A DNA stretch of 64,000 bases, taken from positions 6,287,600 through 6,351,599 of the forward strand of contig NC_091378.1 in NCBI RefSeq assembly GCF_038502225.1, written 5' to 3'. The translations under genes and the position numbers were made by a program. Below, one piece after another: positions 12,163 through 22,861 of this stretch (position 1 is the first letter of the stretch; the number at the start of each line of letters is the position of its first letter). The notes beneath the pieces were generated by a model. It saw only the letters and a list, made by a program, of their open reading frames with translations, made no database searches and was not told the origin of the DNA. The stretch comes from Cherax quadricarinatus. Taxonomy: Eukaryota; Arthropoda; Malacostraca; Decapoda; Parastacidae.

Positions 12163-13975
12163 GTGGTTGATGAAGAGGGTGGTTGATGTAGAGGGTGGTT
12201 GATGTAGAGGGTGGGAGATGTAGAGGTGGTTGATGTAGGGGTGGTTGAAGTAGAGGGTGATTGATGTAGAGGGTGGTTGATGTAGAGGGTGGTTGATGTA
12301 GAGGGTGGTTGATGTAGAGGGTGGTTGATGTAGAGGGTGGTTGATGTAGAGGGTGGTTGATGTAGAGGGTGGTTGATGTAGAGGGTGGTTGATGTAGAGG
12401 GTGGTTGATGTAGAGGTGATTGATGTAGAGGGTGGTTGATGTAGAGGGTGACTGATGTAGAAGGTGGTTGATGTAGAGGTGGTTGATGCAGAGGGTTGAT
12501 GTAGAGGTGGTTGATGAAGAGGTTGGTTGATGTAGGGGTGGTTGATGTAGAGGGTGGTTGATGTAGAGGGTGGGTGATGTAGAGGGTGGGTGATGTAGAG
12601 GTGGTTGAAGTAGAGGGTGATTGATGTAGAGGGTGGTTGGTGTAGAGGGTGGTTGATGTAGAGGTGGTTGATGCAGAGGGTTGACGTAGAGGTGGTTGAT
12701 GTAGAGGGTGGTTGATGAAGAGGGTGGTTGATGAAGAGGGTGGTTGATGAAGAGGGTGGTTGATGTAGAGGGTGGTTGATGTAGAGGGTGGTTGATGTGG
12801 AGGGTATTTGATGCAGAGGGAATTTGATGCAGAGGGTGGTTGATGTAGAGGTGGTTGATGTAGAGGGTGGTTGATGTAGAGGGTGGTTGCTGTAGAGGGT
12901 GGTTGATGTAGAGGGTGGCTGATGCAGAGGGTAGTTGATGTAGAGGTGGTTGATGTAGAGGGTGGTTGATGTGGAGGGTATTTGATGCAGAGGGTATATG
13001 ATGCAGAGGGTGGTTGATGTAGAGGGTGGTTGATGTAGAGGGTGGTTGATGTAGAGGGTGGTTGACATAGAGGGTGGTTGATGTAGAGGGTGGCTGATGT
13101 AGGGGTGGTTGATGTAGAGGGTAGTTGATGTAGAGGGTGGTTGATGTAGAGGGTGGTTGATGTAGAAGGTGGTTGATGTAAAGGGTGGTTGATGTAAAGG
13201 GTGATTGATGCAGAGGTGGTTGATGTAGGGGTGCTTGATGTAGGGGTGGTTGATGAAGAGGGTGATTGATACAGAGGGTGGTTGATGTAGAGGGTGGTTG
13301 ATGTAGAGGTGGTTGATGCAGAGGGTGGTTGATGAAGAGGGTGGTTGATGTAGGGGTGGTTGATGTAGAGGGTGGTTGATGTAGAGGGTGGGAGATGTAG
13401 AGGTGGTTGATGTAGGGGTGGTTGAAGTAGAGGGTGATTGATGTAGAGGGTGGTTGATGTAGAGGGTGGCTGATGTAGAGGTGGTTGATGTAGAGGGTGG
13501 TTGATGTAGAGTTTAGAGGTGATTGATGTAGAGGGTGGTGTATGTAGAGGGTGATTGATGTAGAGGGTGGTTGATGTAGAGGGTGGTTGATGTAGAGGTG
13601 GTTGATGCAGAGGGTTGACGTAGAGGTGGTTGATGTAGAGGGTGGTTGATGTAGGGGTGGTTGATGTAGAGGGTGGTTGATGTAGAGGGTGGTTGATGTA
13701 GGGGTGGTTGATGTAGAGGGTGGTTGATGTAGAGGGTGGGTGATGTAGAGGGTGGGTGATGTAGAGGGTGGGTGATGTAGAGGTGGTTGAAGTAGAGGGT
13801 GATTGATGTAGAGGGTGGTTAATGCAGAGGGTGGTTGATGTAGGGGTGGTTGATGTGGAGGGTATTTGATACAGAGGTTATTTGATGCAGAGGGTGGTTG
13901 ATGTAGAGGTGGTTGATGTAGAGGGTGGTTGATGTAGAGGGTGGGTGATGTATAGGGTGGTTGATGTCGGGGCGG
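12163..13975. repeat. GTTGATGTAGAGGGTG minisatellite, right part
   Basis: This continues the array from 9231-10950 after the solo LTR, with the same 14-16-bp units and variants (GGGTGGGTGATG, GATGCAGAG). It ends at the CGGGGCGGTG junction near 13975. The 306-codon minus-strand frame is a repeat artefact. Confidence 0.95.
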
Positions 13976-13979
13976 TGAA

Positions 13980-14060
13980 AAAAATCATCAATAATCTTAG
14001 ATTTGTGGAGGAGAGCACTAAACCCGCAAGGCCACACAGCACGTGGGGGGGGGGATGGTT
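13980..14060 (-). mobile_element. Diverged SINE fragment
   Basis: AATAATC...GGAGAGCACTAAACCCG...CAGCACGTGGGGGGGGGG has the same layout as the SINE copies at 45560 and 47175 (TAATCAAGGGGGAAGCGCTAAACCCGG, then CAGCGCCTGGGGGGG) but is heavily diverged and short. Bases 14061-14345 hold a (GA)n tract (14183-14234) and no gene. Confidence 0.5.
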
Positions 14061-14185
14061 GGGGGAGGTAGAAGAAGGAAGAAATAAAGAAGGACTGAAC
14101 AGACGAAAGGGAATAAATTGACAAAACGAAGTTAAGAGGAAAAAGAGGGGAAAAAAGTTTATGGCTCAATGAGGGGAAGAGAGCG

Positions 14186-14238
<53 letters not shown>

Positions 14239-14345
14239 TGGTTCTTCCAGGGAAGAAGGAGGGGAGGGGAAACGGTAATTTTGTCCCTGGTCATAAGACG
14301 ACCCAAGGGAAATGTTCCCTGTCCCCTGGGGGTCTGTTATTGTGT

Positions 14346-15695
14346 CAAGCGTTGGTGGTGGTTGTGGTGGTGGTTGTTGTTGTGGTGGTGGTGGTGGTGG
14401 TAGTGGTGGTGGTGGTTGTAGTGGTGGTGGTGGTTGTAGTGGTGGTGGTGGTTGTAGTGGTGGTGGTGGTTGTAGTGGTGGTGGTGGTTGTGGTTGTGGT
14501 GGTGGTGGTGGTTGTAGTGGTGGTGGTGGTTGTAGTGGTGGTGGTGGTTGTAGTGGTGGTGGTGGCTGTGGTTGTAGTGGTGGTTGCAGTGGTGGTGGTG
14601 GTTGTAGTGGTGGTGGTGGTTTTAGTGGTGGTGGTGGTTGTAGTGGTGGTGGTGGTGGTAGTGGTGGTGGTGGTTTTAGTGGTGGTGGTGGTTGCAGTGG
14701 TGGCTGTGGTTGTAGTGGTGGTTGTGGTTGTAGTGGTGGCGGTGGTGGTTGTAGTGGTGTCGGTGGTGGTTGTAGTGGTGGCGGTGGTGGTTGTAGTGGC
14801 GGTGGTGGTTGTAGTGGTGGTGGTGGTTTTAGTGGTGGTGGTGGTTGTAGTGGTGGTGGTGGTTTTAGTGGTGGTGGTGGTTGTGGTGGTGGTGGTGGTT
14901 GTAGTGGTGGTGGTGGTTGTAGTGGTGGTGGTGGCTGTGGTTGTAGTGGTGGTTGCAGTGGTGGAGGTGGTTGTAGTGGTGGTGGTGGCTGTGGTTGTAG
15001 TGGTGGCTGTGGTTATAGTGGTGGCGGTGGTGGTTGTAGTGGCGGTGGTGGTTGTAGTGGTGGTGGTTGTGGTTGTAGTGGTGGTGGTGGTTGTAGTGGT
15101 GGTGGTGGTTGTAGTGGTGATGGTGGTTGTGGTTGTAGTTGTGGTGGGTGTGGTGGTGGTGGTTGTAGTGGTGGTGGTTGTAGTGGTGGTGGTGGTTGTA
15201 GGGGTGGTGGTTGTGGTGGGTGTGGTGGTGGTTGTAGGGGTGGTTGTAGTGGTGATGGTTGTGGTTGTAGTTGAGGGGGGTGTGGTGGTGGTGGTTGTAG
15301 TGGTGGTGGTTGTAGTGGTGGTGGTGGTTGTAGTGGTGGTGGTTGTAGTGGTGGTGGTGGTTGTGGTGGGTGTGGTGGTGATTGTAGTGGTGGTGGTGGT
15401 GGTGGTGGTGGTGGTTGTAGTGGTGATGGTTGTAGTGGTGGTGGTGGTTGTAGTGGTGGTGGTGGCTGTGGTTGTAGTGGTGGCTGTGGTTGTAGTGGTG
15501 GCGGTGGTGGTTGTAGTGGTGGTGGTGGTGGTTGTAGTGGTGGCGGTGGTGGTTGTAGTGGTGGTGGTGGTTGCAGTGGTGGTGGTGGTTGTAGTGGTGG
15601 TGGTGGTGGTCGTAGTGGTGGTGGTGGTGGTGGTGGTGGTGGTTGTGGTCGTAGTGGTGGTGGTGGTCGTAGTGGTGGTGGTGGTGGTAATGGAG
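14346..15695. repeat. GTGGT-rich array (GGTGGTGGTTGTAGT and variants)
   Basis: 1.35 kb of GGT/GGTTGTAGT repeats with a common 15-bp unit. The plus strand is almost free of A and C. The Val-rich, Gly/Ser/Cys-rich (plus) and Pro-rich (minus) frames are artefacts of a stop-free triplet-like composition. The density of GG pairs could allow two-tetrad G-quadruplexes, which is inference only. Confidence 0.95.
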
Positions 15696-15708
15696 GTAGT
15701 ATTAAGCG

Positions 15709-18700
15709 GATATCAAAAGGATAACAAGGGAATATCAAGCTATCAAAAGATTACCAAAAGGATATCAAGATAAGACGATGTCAAGAGGATATCAGGATAA
15801 GACGATGTCAAGAGGATATCAGGATAAGACGATGTCAAGAGGATATCAGGATAAGACGATGTCAAGAGGATATCAGGATAAGACGATGTCAAGAGGATAT
15901 CAGGATAAGACGATGTCAAGAGGATATCAGGATAAGACGATGTCAAGAGGATATCAAGATAAGACGATGTCAAGAGGATATCAGGATAAGACGATGTCAA
16001 GAGGATATCAAGATAAGACGATGTCAAGAGGATATCAGGATAAGACGATGTCAAGAGGATATCAAGATAAGACGATGTCAAGAGGATATCAGGATAAGAC
16101 GATGTCAAGAGGATATCAGGATAAGACGATGTCAAGAGGATATCAGGATAAGACGATGTCAAGAGGATATCAAGATAAGACGATGTCAAGAGGATATCAG
16201 GATAAGACGATGTCAAGAGGATATCAGGATAAGACGATGTCAAGAGGATATCAGGATAAGACGATGTCAAGAGGATATCAGGATAAGACGATGTCAAGAG
16301 GATATCAGGATAAGACGATGTCAAGAGGATATCAGGATAAGACGATGTCAAGAGGATATCAGGATAAGACGATGTCAAGAGGATATCAGGATAAGACGAT
16401 GTCAAGAGGATATCAGGATAAGACGATATCAAGAGGATATCAGGATAAGACGATGTCAAGAGGATATCAGGATAAGACGATGTGAAGAGGATATCAGGAT
16501 AAGACGATGTCAAGAGGATATCAGGATAAGACGATGTCAAGAGGATATCAGGATAAGACGATGTCAAGAGGATATCAAGATAAGACGATGTCAAGAGGAT
16601 ATCAGGATAAGACGATGTCAAGAGGATATCAAGAAAAGACGATGTCAAGAGGATATCAGGATAAGACGATGTCAAGAGGATATCAGGATAAGACGATGTC
16701 AAGAGGATATCAGGATAAGACGATGTCAAGAGGATATCAGGATAAGACGATGTCAAGAGGATATCAGGATAAGACGATGTCAAGAGGATATCAGGATAAG
16801 ACGATATCAAGAGGATATCAGGATAAGACGATGTCAAGAGGATATCAGGATAAGACGATGTCAATAGGATAGGATAAGACGATGTCAAGAGGATATCAGG
16901 ATAAGACGATGTCAAGAGGATATCAGGATAAGACGATGTCAAGAGGATATCAAGATAAGACGATGTCAAGAGGATATCAGGATAAGACGATGTCAAGAGG
17001 ATATCAGGATAAGACGATGTCAAGAGGATATCAGGATAAGACGATGTCAAGAGGATATCAGGATAAGACGATGTCAAGAGGATATCAGGATAAGACGATG
17101 TCAAGAGGATATCAGGATAAGACGATGTCAAGAGGATATCAGGATAAGACGATATCAAGAGGATATCAGGATAAGACGATATCAAGAGGATATCAGGATA
17201 AGACGATGTCAAGAGGATATCAGGATAAGACGATGTCAAGAGGATATCAGGATAAGACGATGTCAAGAGGATATCAGGATAAGACGATGTCAAGAGGATA
17301 TCAGGATAAGACGATATCAAGAGGATATCAGGATAAGACGATGTCAAGAGGATATCAGGATAAGACGATGTCAATAGGATATCAGGATAAGACGATGTCA
17401 ATAGGATATCAGGATAAGACGATGTCAAGAGGATATCAGGATAAGACGATGTCAAGAGGATATCAGGATAAGACGATGTCAAGAGGATATCAAGAAAAGA
17501 CGATGTCAAGAGGATATCAGGATAAGACGATGTCAAGAGGATATCAGGATAAGACGATGTCAAGAGGATATCAGGATAAGACGATGTCAAGAGGATATCA
17601 GAATAAGACGATGTCAAGAGGATATCAGGATAAGACGATGTCAAGAGGATATCAGGATAAGACGATGTCAAGAGGATATCAGGATAAGACGATATCAAGA
17701 GGATATCAGGATAAGACGATGTCAAGAGGATATCAGGATAAGACGATGTCAAGAGGATATCAGGCTAAGACGATGTCAAGAGGATATCAGGATAAGACGA
17801 TGTCAAGAGGATATCAGGATAAGACGATGTCAAGAGGATATCAGGATAAGACGATATCAAGAGGATATCAGGATAAGACGATATCAAGAGGATATCAGGA
17901 TAAGACGATGTCAAGAGGATATCAGGATAAGACGATGTCAAGAGGATATCAGGATAAGACGATGTCAAGAGGATATCAGGATAAGACGATGTCAAGAGGA
18001 TATCAGGATAAGACGATATCAAGAGGATATCAGGATAAGACGATATCAAGAGGATATCAGGATAAGACGATGTCAAGAGGATATCAGGATAAGACGATGT
18101 CAAGAGGATATCAGGATAAGACGATGTCAAGAGGATATCAGGATAAGACGATGTCAAGAGGATATCAGGATAAGACGATATCAAGAGGATATCAGGATAA
18201 GACGATGTCAAGAGGATATCAGGATAAGACGATGTCAATAGGATATCAGGATAAGACGATGTCAAGAGGATATCAGGATAAGACGATGTCAAGAGGATAG
18301 GATAAGACGATATCAAGAGGATATCAGGATAAGACGATGTCAAGAGGATATCAGGATAAGACGATGTCAAGAGGATATCAGGATAAGACGATGTCAAGAG
18401 GATATCAGGATAAGACGATGTCAAGAGGATATCAGGATAAGACGATGTCAAGAGGATATCAGGATAAGACGATATCAAGAGGATATCAGGATAAGACGAT
18501 GTCAAGAGGATATCAGGATAAGACGATGTCAAGAGGATATCAGGATAAGACGATGTCAAGAGGATATCAGGATAAGACGATGTCAAGAGGATATCAGGAT
18601 AAGACGATGTCAAGAGGATATCAGGATAAGACGATGTCAAGAGGATATCAGGATAAGACGATGTCAAGAGGATATCAGGATAAGACGATGTCAAGAGGAT

Positions 18701-19168
18701 ATCAGGATAAGACGATGTCAAGAGGATATCAGGATAAGACGATGTCAAGAGGATATCAGGATAAGACGATGTCAAGAGGATATCAGGATAAGACGATGTC
18801 AAGAGGATATCAGGATAAGACGATGTCAAGAGGATATCAGGATAAGACGATGTCAAGAGGATATCAGGATAAGACGATGTCAAGAGGATATCAGGATAAG
18901 ACGATGTCAAGAGGATATCAGGATAAGACGATGTCAAGAGGATATCAGGATAAGACGATGTCAAGAGGATATCAAGATAAGACGATGTCAAGAGGATATC
19001 AGGATAAGACGATGTCAAGAGGATATCAGGATAAGACGATGTCAAGAGGATATCAGGATAAGACGATGTCAAGAGGATATCAGGATAAGACGATGTCACG
19101 AGGATATCAGGGTAAGACGATGTCAAGAGGATATCAGGATAAGACGATGTCAAGAGGATATCAGGATA
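15709..19168. repeat. 3.4-kb minisatellite, 27-bp unit open on both strands
   Basis: About 127 copies of a 27-bp unit containing GGATATCAGGATAAGACG followed by ATGTCAAGA. It encodes MSRGYQDKT on the plus strand and TSSYPDILL on the minus strand. Because 27 is divisible by 3, frames of 121 to 669 codons stay open on both strands. Plus-strand frames are cut by TGA near 16483 and by two 3-bp deletions that create TAG near 16870 and 18298. The variant ATATCAAGA (ISR instead of MSR) recurs in a patterned order. The first units (15709-15777) are degenerate. There is no start context, signal peptide or unique domain, so I do not call a gene, though a repetitive protein cannot be excluded without RNA data. 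Confidence 0.93.
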
Positions 19169-19687
19169 ACCTTCCACTTCCGATAGACAAGCCTGCAACA
19201 TATAAGGAACAATAGATAAGAGGCAATAGATTAAAGTATATATAGATATCATTGGAGTAATCATAGCCAAGGGAGGTAATCGAACCACAATAATAATAAT
19301 AATAATAATAATGAAATGAAAGATAGTGAGGAAGATATAGGGTAATTACAGGGAAGGAAAGAGAGAAAGATGAGAGGGAAGAGAGAGTGTCAGAGAGATG
19401 GGGAGAGGGAGAGTGATGTGAGGTCGAGAGCAAACTTTAATATCGAAAAAAGAGAGAACGCTCACTCCCATTTTAGTGGAAAGACAGAGAGCGAGTGAGA
19501 GAGAGCGAGAGCTAGCTCTTAGTTTGTAAAGTTATGAACCCTGAATAAGAGAGAGAGCGAGAGCAAGAGAGAGAGAGATATGTTGTAGGAACAGCTCTTA
19601 GCTTGTCAATAAAGTTAGGAATCCTTAACTTGTAAATAGCTTGTCAATAAAGTTAGAGATCCTTAACCTAACCTTGTCAAACCCTGT

Positions 19688-19769
<82 letters not shown>

Positions 19770-19892
19770 TGTGTGGAACAATCACAAGCAGTAATAGAAA
19801 GGCTGACCTATTCAAAGTCAATTTTACTTCCAATATGCAACAGCAGACAGACAACAGTCGTAGCATCAATACTGCTGAAAGTGACTATAAAC
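19169..19892. repeat. AAT and GA microsatellite cluster; no gene
   Basis: Contains (AAT)n at 19288-19312 and several (GA)n tracts (19488-19515, 19548-19582, 19690-19770). Two copies of a segment ending TAGCTTGTCAATAAAGTTAG and ATCCTTAAC lie at 19597-19670. That segment recurs at 26568-26605 (AGCTCTTAGCTTGT ... AGTTAGGAATCCTTAACC), also beside a GA tract, so it is the end of a dispersed repeat. Confidence 0.75.
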
Positions 19893-20075
19893 CTTGACGT
19901 AGTTCATCTTAAAACTTGACGTAGTTCACCTTAAAACTTGACGTAGTTCATCTTAAAACTTGACGTAGTTCACCTTAAAACTTGACGTACATAGTTCACC
20001 TTAAAACTTGACGTACATAGTTCACCTTAAAACTTGACGTACAAAGTTCACCTTAAAACTTGATGTAGTTCACCT
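19893..20075. repeat. 22-bp tandem repeat with TTGACGTA core
   Basis: Seven to eight copies of a 22-bp unit starting TTGACGTAGTTCACCTTA. Three copies have 28 bp because of an inserted CATA/CAAA segment after GACGTA. It lies immediately upstream of the LINE at 20076 and could be part of its 5' region (inference). Confidence 0.9.
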
Positions 20076-20433
20076 AAGTGACTGAACACCACTTCTCAAG
20101 ACTAAGAACGAACTGAACACCTTACACAGTCTTCACATAACGTTCTCATTTTGGTAGCGGCAGCAGTGACCTCCGAGCTCCGTACTTTTCTCCAACTATC
20201 AGAGCTACCAATGCTCCTATGATGACCTAGTTACATGCAAAACTGCACTACCCAACGTAGCACCCAGAATGACCAAAGATTACCAACAGTGAAACCTACA
20301 AATCGAACATAATAGAGATCAAAGGAAGACTGCCCACAAACCGAAAGCAACACCCCGCTGCCAGCCGAACAACGTAACCCTAAACTTTGTATAACTACAA
20401 CTTCTTCTTAACTACAACAATTCCTGTAGTATT

Positions 20434-21420
20434 ATGAGGCGCAATCTAAGAGGAAACAGCACCAAGGCCAGCAAGAAAACGCCGAAAAATCAACTATTCA
20501 ACAAGTGTAGCCAGGAGGACGCTGGCCCAGCAACCACCCCACTCACCACCGCTCAAGGCGACACCACAACAATAACAACAAACATGGCTGCCACCAGCCC
20601 ATCCTCCCCTCTCTTCCCCGGATTCAACCTACCAAGTAGTCTCTCAGGTATGACCAATGATCCAGATACCCTTAAGTCATGCATCTCCAACTTAGTTATT
20701 GAAAATATGAATCTTCGAGAGACACTAACAAAACAAGACACCAGGATAACACAACTCGAGAACAAAATCCTCAGTCTTGAACAAAAGTTAACACCAGGAA
20801 TGACAAACTGTGGCAAGACCATCCAAACAGTCATAGATAGCCATACCCAACAAATAATATCTCTTAATACAAAGGTTGAAGAAGCAGTAAAAGAATGGAA
20901 GAACAACTTAGATAACCAGTTCAGTGACTACTTTGCTCTCCAAGAAGATAAAACTGAACAAGATAAACTATCGGACACAGTAATAGTTAACAGTCCACTT
21001 TTTACCAGTGATATGAACCAAACAAACAGTAAAGAAATTACTCTGCAGATCATAAAGGACCAAACAAGTGTTATTGTACCAGAGTCTGAAATAAAAGAAG
21101 CCAGGTTACTAGGATCCCATGGTAGAAAAAGTGTTATGCTTAGATTCCACTCACATAACAGGAAAAAAGACTTAATAATTGTATCTATTAAAGTAAAGAA
21201 AGAGGTATACATAAACGAGTGTCTTACCAAAAAACGTCAGAACCTCCTGTATAGAGTAAGAAAACTTAAGCGGGAGAATAACGACACAATACACCAATGC
21301 TTCACACGGGATGGGAAAATTCTTGTTAGGAAAACAAATGTAGGTCAACTGTACACAATCACGAACGAGAATGATCTATCACGATTTCTCAGGGATACTA
21401 ATCTTACAGAGAATAACTAA
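20434..21420 (+). CDS. LINE ORF1 protein (coiled coil plus FP25-like C-terminal domain)
   Basis: An intact frame of 328 codons. The N-terminal 80 residues are basic, then Ser/Thr/Pro-rich. Residues about 85-150 have heptad-like leucines (TRITQLENKILSLEQKL) that predict a coiled coil, as needed for trimerisation in many ORF1 proteins. Residues about 200-325 contain KEARLLGSHGRKSVMLRF, KKDLI, YINECLTKKRQNLLY and TRDGKILVRK. I recognise this pattern from the FP25/ORF1 C-terminal domain of arthropod LINEs, related to the baculovirus FP family. Its expected role is binding element RNA to form the retrotransposition particle. There is no CCHC zinc knuckle. The start is the first ATG of the frame, at 20434. 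It is followed by a long AT-rich spacer rather than ORF2. Confidence 0.85.
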   Translation: MRRNLRGNSTKASKKTPKNQLFNKCSQEDAGPATTPLTTAQGDTTTITTNMAATSPSSPLFPGFNLPSSLSGMTNDPDTLKSCISNLVIENMNLRETLTKQDTRITQLENKILSLEQKLTPGMTNCGKTIQTVIDSHTQQIISLNTKVEEAVKEWKNNLDNQFSDYFALQEDKTEQDKLSDTVIVNSPLFTSDMNQTNSKEITLQIIKDQTSVIVPESEIKEARLLGSHGRKSVMLRFHSHNRKKDLIIVSIKVKKEVYINECLTKKRQNLLYRVRKLKRENNDTIHQCFTRDGKILVRKTNVGQLYTITNENDLSRFLRDTNLTENN

Positions 21421-22861
21421 ACAATGTCCAACTTAAAAGCCTATGTAGTGTAGTGTATGTTTTGCTCCATTATTGTTCAAATTTCATTGTACAATCTCTT
21501 AGTAATTAAATAATCAACTACCTCATTTTGTGATTTTACTAGTAAGCATAGGTCACCTTATGTGATTTTCTTATTTACTATTGTTTGCTTAAACATTAGC
21601 TGAATTGATACTTTCTCTGTCCATATTATTACCTCATATTTTTTTTTAAATACTATCAATTGATATTACTTACTAAAATTAATAATTATCATTTTTACTA
21701 TAATTTCAATTTACTCTTAACATTTTTGACATTTAATAACCATTACTTGTCTAATTACCTTTACCTGTTTTAATACCACATTTACTATCTTAGAGTACTC
21801 TTAATTACCTTGTACTGCCATATAACCTCTAGTATAACTACCAGTGCAATATTGAATGAAATAAACATTACTTTTTCACTTTTTTTGTAATCATTATTAC
21901 TTACTAAAATTTTATTAAACACCATTTTTACTACCAGTCAATTTTACTTTTGTACATTAAACATTATTTTATACTTCCCATAACATTTTGTTGCCAAATT
22001 TTCAAGTTTGCATATTCAACTCCAACCTTTATATTATCCTTTGTACCTGTCTACCATCTTACTATCATATTATAACCAAGACATTACCATTATTCATTGT
22101 TCTTACCTGTCCATTTAAATTTGTTTACCACTACTTGTTTTTTTAGTCACTTTTTATTGTGTGTGCAATTAGTGTATATTCCAATTACTTTTTTGCAAGT
22201 ACCAATACTATCTTTTGCTAGCTAGTACCAACTATCTCTTTTTTTTTTTTTTTTTTTTTTTACTTTTTATTGTGCAATAAACTGCTCAACTTATTTAATA
22301 TTACAAATCAGATCTTACTCCTAAACCAATATTATTTCATAGTGACTATCTGTCCATTTAACTTGTTTACCATTACTCAATTGTAGTCCCTTATATATTT
22401 TTTTGTCCTTTATTTTAGCTCTATATAAATACCTTAGATCATATATTCGCAATTGTTAAACTAATCAAGGTGCTATTCTCAGGTGCTAAAGTTAATAAGT
22501 TCACTATTTTGCCATTATACTCCAAAGCTCATTTATTTGATTACCACTTTATTGTTCACCACAACTTATATTAGTCCCTTTTATATTATAATTTTATATT
22601 ATAATTCTAACTTTAAAGAATTACCTTTAAAGTACTACCTACTATCATATTCCCAAGCTCCATTATTTGATCATCACTTTATTTGTTCATCACAAATTAT
22701 TTTAGTCCCTTTTATATTGTGTCCTTTATTTTAGCTTTAAAAAACTACCTTAGCTCATTATTTTTTACATTTGTTAAATAATTCATGTGCTATTATTTTT
22801 AGCTTTAGAATATTTACTTTATTTTTTACTTAATTCTAACTACAGATCCACTACAAATCTT
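21421..22861 (+). other. AT-rich spacer between LINE ORF1 and ORF2
   Basis: About 1.44 kb of very AT-rich sequence with short polypyrimidine runs and a T tract at 22237-22260. A diverged block (TAGTCCCTT..ATATT, then GTCCTTTATTTTAGCT, then GTGCTATT) occurs at about 22385-22480, partly at 22567, and again at 22694-22800, so part of the spacer arose by internal duplication. No ORF above 83 codons and no recognisable domain. Confidence 0.75.

Noticed and set aside
14169..15773. 534-codon poly-Val frame, and similar Val/Thr/Pro/Gly-rich frames at 30795-32294 and 39376-40630
   Set aside because: GTGGT/GTAGTGGT arrays contain few stops in any frame, so the composition is explained by the repeat itself.
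15743..19288. Long frames on both strands of the 27-bp array as repetitive protein genes
   Set aside because: The unit is divisible by 3 and stop-free on both strands, so open frames are expected. There is no signal peptide or flanking unique exon.
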